From Malurus cyaneus samueli (lineage: Eukaryota; Chordata; Aves; Passeriformes; Maluridae), in assembly GCA_009741485.1 (NCBI GenBank), contig CM019218.1, positions 50,343,183 to 50,407,182 of the forward strand: DNA of 64,000 bases, read 5' to 3'. The stretch's first letter is position 1; each line of letters begins with the position of its first letter. The notes under the pieces were generated by a model. It ran no database searches and was not told where the DNA came from. It worked only from the letters and a program-made list of their open reading frames with translations. Positions 1 to 13,800 of the stretch are shown one piece after another. Both the position numbers and the translations under genes were made by a program.

Positions 1-3323
<3,323 letters not shown>

Positions 3324-3557
3324 ACAGGTGAGCTGCAGTTCCAGTTCTCCACTGCCTTCTTGTCTCTTTGGCTTGCAGGAGGTGATCAGCGTGGTTTAGA
3401 AATGCTGGTTGCTCTAGGTGGGGTTTTTCTCTGTTATACAAGCCCAAAGGTTTGGATCCTGCAATTTAGTAATTCTCAAAAAAAAAGAAAATTCCCCTCT
3501 AAACTGATGACAAAGCGTAAGGAAAGGAAATTTCGTTCACATCACCCTTTTGGCTGA

Positions 3558-3630
3558 TGGGTGGATGGAACAAGATGATCCTTAAGGTGGCTTCCAACCC
3601 AAAACATTCCATGATTTCCATGGTCCGATT
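3558..3630 (+). mobile_element. Short CR1 3' remnant
   Basis: AAGATGATCCTTAAGGTGGC, TTCCAACCCAAAACATTCCA and TGATTTC resemble the last 70 bp of CR1. Confidence 0.6.
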
Positions 3631-3988
3631 CTCTGTATCATTCCTTTCTGTCTTCTTCCTGTGTGATTTTGGAGAATGTGTAATATCTGGAGAAACTCCT
3701 CAAAAGGGGGATGTGCACGACTGTGCAGTCACCGTGTGCTGCTGAGGGATTGACTTCCCTCGAGCTGAGTTTCCCTGGAATCCTCGTTCTGGGATTAACC
3801 AAATAAAACGGCGCAAGCAATGAAATCTGAGATCCCAAATGAGTGAAACTCCTCGCAGCAGCTCCCTAAAAGATGTTGCTGACCCCTGTGAGGACAGAGC
3901 AGCTCAGGGCTTGTCCTGCTGTTCTGTCCCTCACCCCAAAGTGGCACAGAGCTAATTAGTGCTAATTAGAGGTGCCTTTCTGTTCCAG

Positions 3989-4529
3989 ATGCCAAGAAAA
4001 CGCGGTTCAGGTGCGGTGCCGGACGAGCCCCGGTCTCCTGTGCTGCCTCTCCTGCTGATGCCCTGCAGTGTTTCGGTGCCAGTGCCGGGTCTGGGCACCA
4101 GAGTTTATTAGCACAAGGTCCTTTCCCGTGCTCCATCTGAAGAGAAGAACATCCTGTGGCATCTACCTCCCTGCTCAGCTCACGGAGCAGCAGCATCTCT
4201 GGATGTGCTGGGATTCTTTCCTCGCTGAGTTACCCGGGTTCGTTCAAGAAGAAAAACCAGTCCCGAGGGTGAACTATAGAGACTAAATGCTGTGAAAAAA
4301 AAAGATGACACTTTACCTCTAGAGTAAAAACTAGAAGTGCTGTGTGTCCCCTGTCTGTTGGATCCCGTGCAGTGCTGGCAGAGGAGTGGCACAGAGCGAT
4401 GGCAGTGCCACCAGGAATGCCCCTGTCCCCTCTCAGATGGGTGTCTGCTCTCTGGGCACCCCCACAGCAAAGTGCAACATCTCCAGTGCCACGAGTGCCA
4501 CCTACCTGATCCTCCATTGCTGTAATAAA
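3989..4529 (+). other. NRAS: NRAS 3'UTR exon with proximal poly(A) signal
   Basis: A TTCTGTTCCAG acceptor ends at 3988, and the following non-coding sequence reaches an AATAAA at 4524-4529. Mammalian NRAS also has a spliced 3'UTR, which supports this reading. Further AATAAA hexamers at 7249-7254 and 7702-7707, the latter followed by T/GT-rich sequence, could end a longer UTR. Which one is used cannot be told from sequence. Confidence 0.6.
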
Positions 4530-5094
4530 AAGGAAAACCTTTCCTAATTAAGTGCCTGTTTGCTAAGAAGATTCGAAGTTGTCCCTTGGGTTGAGGAAAA
4601 CCCCAAGGAGTGGAATTTCTTGGGAGCTCATTGTCTTAAGCAGGCAAGTGTGGAGTGGGTGATTTGTGCCTGATGGGATCCTCCAGCAGGGATTTTTAAG
4701 CTGGAAGGTCCAGCAGGCACTTGTGAGACTCTTGCACGAGGGAGGGGACGCACTGCATCTGTGTTTTACTTTCTTTGTAGGTGGAGCAGTTTAAATTCTG
4801 TGTTGTTTTCCTGCAGCACTCAGATTTCTTCCAAGTTGGACCAAACCTGTCAGCTGTTCGTTTTTAACACCAACTGCCAGCATTTTTGGGCAGCTTCTCA
4901 CTAATTAATCTGATAACTGGAGGTTGAACAGCTGCTGTTCGGCTCTCTCTCTCTCTGTAACTTGCAAATTGTTTTTATTCTGAATTATTTTCTTAACCAC
5001 AGACTGTAAAAGTCTCTTCAAAACGTCTCTGGACTGTAAAATGGAGTTGGAGTTTCCTTGTCAGGGAAAGAGTGAGGGGTTTGGGGTTGGCTCT

Positions 5095-5250
5095 GTGGGG
5101 AGTGGCTGCTCCTGGAGTGTCCCAGGCCAGGCTGGACAGGGCTTGGAGCACCCTGGGACAGTGGAAGGTGTCCCTGCCATGGCAGGGGTGGGATGGGATG
5201 GGATTTAAGGTCCTTTCCAACCCAAAAATTATTCTGGGATTCTGGGATAG
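5095..5250 (+). mobile_element. CR1 LINE 3' fragment
   Basis: GGCCAGGCTGGACAGGGCTT, CTGGGACAGTGGAAGGTGTC, then TTTAAGGTCCTTTCCAACCC and ATTCTGGGATTCTGGGA. Confidence 0.85.
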
Positions 5251-6029
5251 AGGGGAGAAGGCCGAGAGTTGCCACAGAGAGCTGAGCCAGATTCTGATTG
5301 CAGCATCCCTGCAAAATGAGGAAGGAAATGAGGCCAGGGATGGGTTCAGGAAGGTGTGGGGCAGCCTGATGGGCTCTGACACCTCCAGTGAGGGAATTGT
5401 GAGCTGGGTGAGTTCTTCCCAGATCCAAACCCTCCTCTTGCTCCCGGGGTGCCCAGGTGCTGCAAACACTGGCACTGCCCTCGGGGTGCCCAGCCCTTCC
5501 CTGGCTCCTGGGTGCTGCTCTGGGTGCTGCTCTGGGTGCTGGGGCAGCAGAGCTGAATTCCCAGCCCCTGTGCTGGGGAAAAGGAGCCTTCAGCCAACAG
5601 AGGGAGCGTTCGGGCAGTGCCAGACCAGCGGAGCCGGGAATTGCAGGCAGCTCCATTTCAGTGCATGGGTGTCACTCACATCTCAATTTGGGCTTCTCGC
5701 TTTCAGAGGGACATTAGAAACCAGTAAACAGAGAGAGAAGAATTTTTTTCCTTTTAATGTTGCTTCCTTCACTACTTACATTCTCAGTTCTCTTCTGGGA
5801 ACGAAGAGGATCAATCTGTATCCCATTTTCTTGATCTGTGATAATCCCTATAAATACTTTCTTCCATTTATTTTAACTTTGACTGATGTGACACTGATAA
5901 GAACTCGACCCATTTAAAAGTTTAACATAAAATACTCTTTTCCAGCAGCACACACACAGTGGTGGGCAGGATTTGGGCAGGATTGTGGGGTCCATTGGCT
6001 GTGGCTCAGGTTGAGTTAATTTGATGTTG

Positions 6030-6175
6030 ACCAGAGAAGCTGGGGCTGCCCCATCACTGGAAGTGTCCAAGGCCAGGCTGGAGCACCCTGGCACAGTGGG
6101 AGGTGTCCCTGCCCATGGCAGGGGTGGCACTGGATGGGATTTAAGGCCCTTCCTGCCCAAACCATCCCATGCTGC
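6030..6175 (+). mobile_element. CR1 LINE 3' fragment
   Basis: GAGAAGCTGGGGCTGCCCCA, GTGTCCAAGGCCAGGCTGGA and GGGATTTAAGGCCCTTCCTG. Confidence 0.82.
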
Positions 6176-7144
6176 AGGTTAAACATGCCAGAACTGCCCC
6201 CACTGCAGTGCCAAGGCTGGGAAAGCTTTGTCAGGATGAGATTTCCATGAAAGCTTTCCCTGTGCCAGGAGATCAGTGACTGCTCCTCAAGGGATATGTG
6301 ACACATTGGTGCCCAGTTAATAAAATCAACCCAAAAAGCTTTTAGGATGCACATTTGGTGGGGCAGACCAGCAGGAAGGAGCAGTGTGGGGTTTGCAGGA
6401 AGGCTGAGCAGTGACATTCTGTCATTCCAGGCCTGTGGATGGAGTTTGGTTCCTTGGGAAATGCAGGAATTTGTGTCCTGGGAAGCTTCTGGAATTTGGT
6501 GTTTGATTTGTGTGCTCAACCTGGGGATTTATTTGGATGGAGGTTCATTGCAGCAATGCTCCACAGTGCACAGCGTGCTCTGCTTGGCATTAAAATATCC
6601 CAGCTGCAGCTCCAAAAGCTGGGAATTCTCAGAAATTTGTGGGAACTGACTGGAAAATGCATCTGCTTTCGCTTTGCTGTTCCCTTTCTCTTGGGCTCTA
6701 TGAAACCTGAAAAGGGAAAAAGTCCTGGTGAGGACAAGGCTGTATTTGTGTCACCTTTGGGACCTTCAGAAGGGTTTTTAAGATTTTTTTCAGATTTTAG
6801 AATGCTGCAGAGCTCACCTGCACACGACCTCCATTGCTGCAGTTCCAAATCCAGCAAACACAAAATCAGGGTGTTGCACTGGTCAGGAGTGTGAAGGGAA
6901 TGGCTGTAATTTGTTTCCAGCTGTAAAGAACCCTGGGTTTGGTGGCAGCCAAGAACTGGAAGGACAAAGCCCCGTGGACTTTTTGGAGAAATTATTTCAA
7001 AGATAAGCACAGAAGGTTTTGCACAAGACAGGTCCCTGGAAAAGGTGGTTCAGTGGGTTTGGTCCAAATATTGTTATTCAGAACAGCACAAAACTGCACT
7101 GGTGCCAAGCTGATCTCACTGTCCTGCCTGGGCAGAACAGCCAT

Positions 7145-7215
7145 AAAACTTGGAGGTAAAATACTAAAAAAGGGTAAAATATTTAAAAAGGGTAAAATAT
7201 TAAAAAAGGGTAAAA
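7145..7215. repeat. AAAGGGTAAAATATT short tandem repeat
   Basis: Three to four units of about 20 bp, TAAAATA(C)TAAAAAAGGG-like, in the NRAS-AMPD1 spacer. Confidence 0.85.
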
Positions 7216-7701
7216 GCTCTTGTTCAAAACTTCCAAGTGCCAGTAACTAATAAATGTTCCTGTTGCTGTGGCTGAGAGCAGCTCCCCAAGGAGCCAGGGT
7301 TATTCCTCTCTGTGTCCCCACTCCCTGGTCCTATTCAAACCACTGCTCCCATTCTGTCCCTCTCCTTGGTAGGACTTTGGATTTTAACCAAAATTTTAAC
7401 CTTTTTTTTTAAGCTGTCGTAATTTCTAGAGCAGCTCAGACTTAGAACTGGATTTCAAGCCTGGGGGGGAAGGAGAGCAGTTTGAATCCCATTCTGACCT
7501 GTCTGTGCCCCTCAAAAACCCCAAACCTTGAGTGTCTGCCTGTATTTTAACCCCCAGGATGGTCGGGAAATTTTGGGATCTGGACTTTTAACCCAAGGGC
7601 TAATTTGTTGTTACTTTGTTTAATTATTTGCTTTCAATAATGCATCTCCTTTGGTTTGAATTGAAGTAAATTATTTTGCTTCTTGAATAACTTTTTTAAA
7701 G

Positions 7702-7707
7702 AATAAA
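7702..7707 (+). terminator. Candidate distal poly(A) signal (NRAS)
   Basis: AATAAA lies in an AT-rich stretch and is followed within 30 nt by T- and GT-rich sequence. Use by NRAS is inferred from the long 3'UTRs known for this gene in other vertebrates. Confidence 0.35.
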
Positions 7708-10624
7708 CGTTGAATTCTTTGCTTGGTTTCTTTGTGATCTGGGATGGACGAGTGGGTTACAGAAGGTTTATCAAAGCTCTGTGCTTTGTCTGTGGGTGAG
7801 TTTGACTCCAGCTGTCACTGCTGTCCTGAGGCACAGCCACCTCTGTCACAGATGTGCCCTAAAACATCAGTGAGCAGTGACAGTGACTTTGAGACCTGCC
7901 ACTGACATGGTCCAGAGTTCAATTTTAATTATTTCATCAATCTGTGCATCTTGCTCCTGCTGGATCTGTTTGCAGTGGGGTCCCTCACGTTGACTGTATC
8001 AAAAAATGAAGAGGAAAACTCCTTTACTTGATATTCCATTGGCAAAACCAGCTATTGAGTCATTGCTGTGCCCAAATTGGGCTCTGTCAGGCTTTTAAAT
8101 TGATTAATTCAGTCTTCCAAAAGACCTCCCTGCTGGCTTTCCTCCTGCCATGAGACACATCAGGTCAGACCACACAATGAGAAAATGTGCTTTGAGTGAA
8201 TTTCCTCTCAGATGTTGTGTCAGGCATCTGGAACCTGCAGTCCCAGCTGGGTTTTGTGCCAGGAATTTCAAACCAAACCCCCAGGAATGGGGGCACTCAG
8301 CTCCTGGAACTGCAGCAATCACTGCCTGTTCCCAAAAAGGATTTATAACCTGGGTTCAGGTGGGTGCTGGAAACCCCAAGGGTTTCTTGGCTGACTGGGA
8401 AAGTTTCCATGCATTTGTTCCCTGTAAAAACCTGTTCCTACAGAGGAACTCCCTCCGAGGAACTGATTTTGGTGTGCTCTGAACAGGAGCTGAGCTCAGC
8501 CCTGGAGAGATCCGTGCAGGAGCAAGGTGGGGAGAGAAGAATCTGCTGAGGGATTTCCAGTGCTGGCTGAGTTGATCAGGGAGAGATCCACATTATCCCC
8601 TCTCTGTTCACACTCTTCCTCCTCAGGAATTTAAACCATTTCTTAACAGAACCTCTGCTTGGGCAGCTGCCCCAGTGCTGTGGGTGCAAGCTGGAGGCAG
8701 ACCCTGCTCAGTGCCCCAAGCTGCCAAATTTCTGCCACATCCAAGCATTTTCCTGTGGCGGGAACGAGGGCAGCTCAAAGGTAAAAGTGTGGGGGTTTCG
8801 AGCCTCTGGGTGGGAATCACTCACTTTCCAGCTGAAAAAGCGTGGGATGAGGGGTTGTTTGTGTCAGTTGCTGAGTTTGCAGAGGCCCTGGGTCTAACTT
8901 TAGCACAGCATGCCCTGGCTTTACTCAGATTTCCACCCTGAGCCCACCCAAGCTGACCCTGTGATTAAAAAAGCTGAGGGATCAAGAGACGATCGAGATT
9001 CTTCTCTTGAGGAAGATGACCTCTGTACCCTAAAGGTTATTTTTGGTGTCAGATGTGAATCCCAAGATCCTGATGTACCCGGGGAGGTTATACAGTCCTT
9101 GGGGGAGAGGTAACAAGCAGGAGCCAGTTTTCGTGGCCCTTGAATGAAATGGTTAAAAAATAATGTGGGGTGGGGGCTCTTAAATGAGAACAAGAATTCA
9201 GAACCTGCAGATTTTATCAGCATGAGTGAGAGACCAAGGTTGTACCAGCATCCCAGCTTTCCCTGGTGCTGCACCTCTGCAGGTTGCAGGGAAGGAAATT
9301 TATATTCTTGAGGACAAAATTGCCCGAACTCTGGAGAATTTCTCAGTTGTCACCCAGCAGGTTTTGAAGCTGTGCCCATCAAACAGCAGGTACATCCCTT
9401 CCAGAGAGTTTCTGGATGCTCTGGAAATTCCCTCAGCTGGAGATGCTGCACCAGGTCCCAGCTCCCATCACTTCACTGGCTGTGCCACACGATTCCTGTG
9501 GACAAAATCCATGGCTGGTTATTCCCAGCTCTGTATTTTAGGCAGGTGACTCTGTCACCTATTCCAGCTTTCTTCTTGGACCTTTCCACAGCTGTTCCTG
9601 CAAAACACGGCACAGGAATTCCTTGGATATGCATGTAAATCCAAATAATGTTGTCTTTTACAGGTGGTTTTTGGGTTCCCTTCCATGCTGTGACCAAAGT
9701 GGCCCTTAAAACAAGAGCCAAGCTGTGCCCAAATGCTTTGTCCTATTCCAGGGCAGTTTTTCAATGACATCAAGAACGGAAATATTAAAAAAAAAAAAAA
9801 AGCAGGGAAAGGCTCTGTTTCACATCAAATCTATTTGATCCTCCAGACCTGTTCAGGTCACCACTTCCCACCAGGAAGCAGAAGCTCAGAGTCACCCTGG
9901 CCCCACGTAGAGCACAACAAATTCTCGCTTTTCTCTTCCCTCAGGAGCTGCTCTCAAGTCACAGGTGAGACCTGAGGGAGGTTTGAGGCCACCCTGAAGG
10001 AGCCCTCAATGCCAATGTGCTGAACCAATCTGCTTAAATGAATCCAGGAGGTGCTTCCCAACCTGAGAGCTGCCCTGCCAGACCCCAGCCATGTGTGCAG
10101 CCCAAAGCAGGAATTTCTGGCCCACCTTGGGGTGGGCTGAGAGCTGGGCTCTGTCAGATCCATCTCAGTTATGGTTCCTCACACTCAGAATTGATTTTCA
10201 CATCAGCATCAGGACACACAGCTCGATAAAGGCGCTTCCTGAAAACTCAGCAGCAAACTGTGACTCCTTGCACCTTCCTGTTGTTTGTTGGATTTAGCTG
10301 GGAAGAATTGAGCTTTACCAACCCTGTTGGTAAAACCCAGGTTTTCAAACAGATCCCTCTCTCAGGAAAAATCTCTAAACAGCTCAAGTGAGAGCACATG
10401 GTTTGTACCTGTCCACAGCCCTTGTTCTCAGTGGGAATTTCCTTTAAACCTTTGGTTCAGCACAGATGGTATCAGGTTTAGTCTCTCTGTAAAGATTGAC
10501 TTCCACAGATCACGTTAGAAAGGTGCAGCTGCCCTGGAAAGCAGAAATCTGGCCAGACACCAAGTGATTTTAAAATAGGAGCCTAATTGAAAGAAAAAAA
10601 TTAATTAAATTTGAGCCCTGCTTT

Positions 10625-10666
10625 CACCTGTCTCAGTGCAAGCGTTTGTGGCTGCACTTTAAATAG
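10625..10666 (+). promoter_or_regulatory. Candidate AMPD1 muscle promoter elements (E-box and MEF2/TATA-like)
   Basis: An E-box CACCTG is at 10625-10630 and CTTTAAATAG is at 10657-10666. The latter is one mismatch from the MEF2 consensus and could also act as a TATA box. They sit about 155-195 bp upstream of the proposed AMPD1 start codon. AMPD1 is known as a skeletal-muscle gene with MEF2-dependent promoter activity in rat, so the placement makes sense. Function here is inferred. Confidence 0.45.
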
Positions 10667-10820
10667 TCCCCCAGTTGATCTCCACTCTCCTTTTAGAGTG
10701 GGAGAGTCTGATTACAGGGAAGGGAAAGCAGCAAAATTAGTGTTGGGCTGTTGGGCAGTCGCTCACCCCTTGTGCTCAGGGACTGTGGGGTGTTCTCGAG
10801 GCTCTGCAAACGCTGCTGCC

Positions 10821-10842
10821 ATGTCTCGGGTGAGAATTCCAG
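10821..10842 (+). CDS. AMPD1: AMPD1 first coding exon (MSRVRIP)
   Basis: ATG TCT CGG GTG AGA ATT CCA G is followed by a GTAGGT donor. The peptide MSRVRIP aligns by position and phase with MPLFKLP of mammalian AMPD1 exon 1. Its phase-1 end joins the exon at 13654 to give a Glu and then [11 protein letters not shown]. Mammals have an alternatively spliced 12-nt exon between these two; I could not identify it here. An alternative would be initiation at the ATG at 13656. Confidence 0.72.
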
Positions 10843-13800
10843 GTAGGTCTGAAAGCCAAATGTGAGCCAAGGGGCCACAGGGCAGGTTCCTCAGCCCCCA
10901 GCCTTGGAGGTTTGTATGTGTGCTGCACAGGGAACCTCGCTGGGGCCTTTGGGCATTTTTCTTCCTGCTCAGAGACATTTTTGGATAATGCAGCAAAGAA
11001 ATTATGTTATTGTTTAGATCTTGTTCTTTTTGTATTGAAGGAAAATGTTGTCTCTCCTACAGTGTAACGTGTCCTGTAACGACACCATTAAATCCCTGTT
11101 TGGGCTCAGAGGGATTTCAGGAGTCTCTGGTCACCCTGGTGGAGCTCAGAGGATGTGGGGAGCCGCAGCCCCGAGGGGATTGGAGCTGGGCAGCAGCAGC
11201 AGGGCCAGGCAGGCTGTGCAGGACAGTGCAGAGGGACAGGTGACATGTGACTGCAGAGCCCTGAGTGAGAGCAGCACCAAACAGCCCCGATAAGGGCGTG
11301 TTTGGGATTGCAGGGCTGTGGGGTGAGAGGCACCGTCCCAGCAAACCAAGCTGCTGTTAAAGCCTGGCCCTGCACCGTCAGTGGGAGGCTGTGAACCACC
11401 CTGAGTGTAATTTCCATCCATTAAAGAGATGAAAGGTCAAACGGAGCATTTCTGGGATGCTTCGTTTGCAAATGAATCCGTGGAGTGAGAATTCCGGGGC
11501 GTGTGTTCTGGGCTGGGCTTTGGGAAGTCAGCAGCTGGCAAACCGTGATGCCAGAGCTCAGCCTGGGCTGCAGGGTCAGAGGGAAAGGGCAGCAGTGGCA
11601 CCTCAGTGCTGCTGTCACCCTGTCTGCCCAGGAGCGAGGATCCGTGGCGGGGCAGTGCCTCAGCTGTCTGATCCCATTAGGGAATAAGGGAGATGTGACT
11701 GCAGGGGGATGGAACTCGGCATCCCTGCAATGACCATCCATCCTCAGGGCCACAAAGGAGGGCGAGTCAAGGGCAAAAAATAGCAGAGCCTGGTGCTCTG
11801 AGCCTCTGAAATATCTGCTTGCTGGGTCAGCAGGAGCAGGCTGTCCTGGCCTCCCTGTGCTCCTGCACATCCCTGCTCACGGGCAGAGGGAGAGATCCTC
11901 CAGGCCAGCTCAGTGTTCACCCAGGACCGGTACCTGTCAGGCTCTGGTGGTGTTCAGTGAGGTGATCTGCGTTCCAGAAAATGCTCCAGCTCGGGCACTG
12001 CAGGGAAAGCAGGGTCTGTGCCAGGCAGAGGCTGTGCCAGAGCCCACACTGGGATGTTCTTTGGTTCCATGCTGAGGCACTGCCGAGGCTCTGTCAGGGA
12101 CAGGCAATGCAGAACTTCCATCTCTGCGTTCCTCAAAGCGACAACTCCTGCTCTGCCTTTCTTCTGTTCTTCCAGCACCTAAAGGGGCTACAAGAAGGGT
12201 GGAGGGACTTCTCACCAGGACATGGAGTGACAACAAGGGGAGATGGTTTTAAACCCCAGGAGGGTGGTTTGTAGGAGATATGTGAAAGGATTCCTCCCTG
12301 CGAGGGTGGGGAGGCCCTGGCACAAGGTGCCCAGAGAAGCTGTGGCTGCCCCATCCCTGGAAGTGCCCAAGTCCAGGATGGATGGAGCTGGGAGCACCCT
12401 GGGACAGTGGAAGGTGTCCCTGCCCATCCAATGAGCTTTAAGGTCCCTTCCCACCCAAACCATTCTGGGACTCTGATTCTTTTATAAGTGGGAGGTGTGG
12501 AAGGCTTTGGCTAAGCTCGTACTTTGCTAACCCCTTTTTAACAACTGGTAAGGCAGAAAGGCTCAGATTTTGAGGGGCTGATCACAACAGCTTTTCTTTT
12601 GTCTCTGTTTTATCTCAAACAGCAGAACACAAACGTGAGTATTGCTGGGTTTCTCTATGCTCTGCTGTGTTTCTGCCTAGACATGATCACTGGAACCAAG
12701 CAGCAGTTACATGATCATGGGGATCCCTTGGCAGCTGGAGAAATGCTATTTCCTGGCAACGCCAGCTCTGCCCTTGGTGTTACACAGGATGGTCCCACCT
12801 TTTGGTGCTTTGATACAGCACCAAAATCTGCAGTTTGTTAAATATTGCCCTGGCACCCTGGGTGCTGCTGAGAACCCTCTGTCTGTTTTGCTTTGGTTCT
12901 CACCTGTGACCATGCCCTGTGGGACACTCGATGGTGAGGTCCATCCTTGGGCACTGAATTTCTCCCTGCTTCGTGCTGAGCTGCCAAAACCTGCTGCCAG
13001 TTCCCCTGTGCTGCCATGCAAACACCTGCTTCTGGGACATGCTGCCAGCAGAGCCCTTGGGTTCCTGTTTTATGGTGTTTGGTTGGCAGTGGAAGGGTTT
13101 TTAACCTTCCTTGTCCTCCTCCACAAAGTTCCAGCCAGTCAGTGCTGACTTTGGCACCTTTGCAGCACCTTTGCAGCACAGTGTGTGTGAGGGGCTGAGG
13201 GTGCCCAGCTGGGGCTCCCCAGCTGCACTGGGATGGTGGGAGCTGAGTGCTTGGGCTGCCAGCTCTGCCCCCTCCATCCCTCCACAGATCTTTCCCCTGT
13301 CTGCTGGGGCGAGGGGATTTCAGACTCCCTGGAGCTGTAAGGGCCACTTTTCCCCTCTCCCACCTGATGCATGCCCCCATAACTGCCCTTCCCAAGGACC
13401 TGCTTCTCCTTTTGGCAGCACTCTCAGACTGTGTTTACTTCTCCTGCTGTACTGGGGGTACCAAGGTGTGTCCCCAGCCCACCAGGTGTGGCCCAGCCTT
13501 GTTGCAAATTTGGGAGGTGGCTCAGAATCTTCTCTGGGATGTGGGAGCCACGAGGACACGGCAGCTGAGCACGGAGCTGCCTGCAAGGGGCACTGCCTGT
13601 TCCAGTGGCTGGGAATTGCCCCCTGTGGGACACTGAACTCCTGCTCCTTGCAGAGATGGACGAGTCCATGCGCTCCTTCGCCGAGAAGATCTTCGCCTCC
13701 GAGGTGAAGGATGAGGAGGTCAAGGGAGAAATCTCTCATTTTGATGTGGAAGAGATCTGCCCCATCTCCCGCCAGCAAATGACAGCGCACATGATGCTTC

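Larger units (their letters stand above)
4560..10600. other. NRAS-AMPD1 intergenic region
   Basis: About 6 kb without a recognisable gene. It holds CR1 fragments near 5100 and 6040, a short tandem repeat at 7145-7215, candidate distal NRAS poly(A) signals at 7249 and 7702, and an A15 run near 9785. Open frames here are short and resemble no known protein. Confidence 0.6.

Noticed and set aside
5072..5917. 281-codon forward frame in the NRAS-AMPD1 spacer
   Set aside because: Begins within a CR1 fragment and has no recognisable domain or exon-like boundaries.
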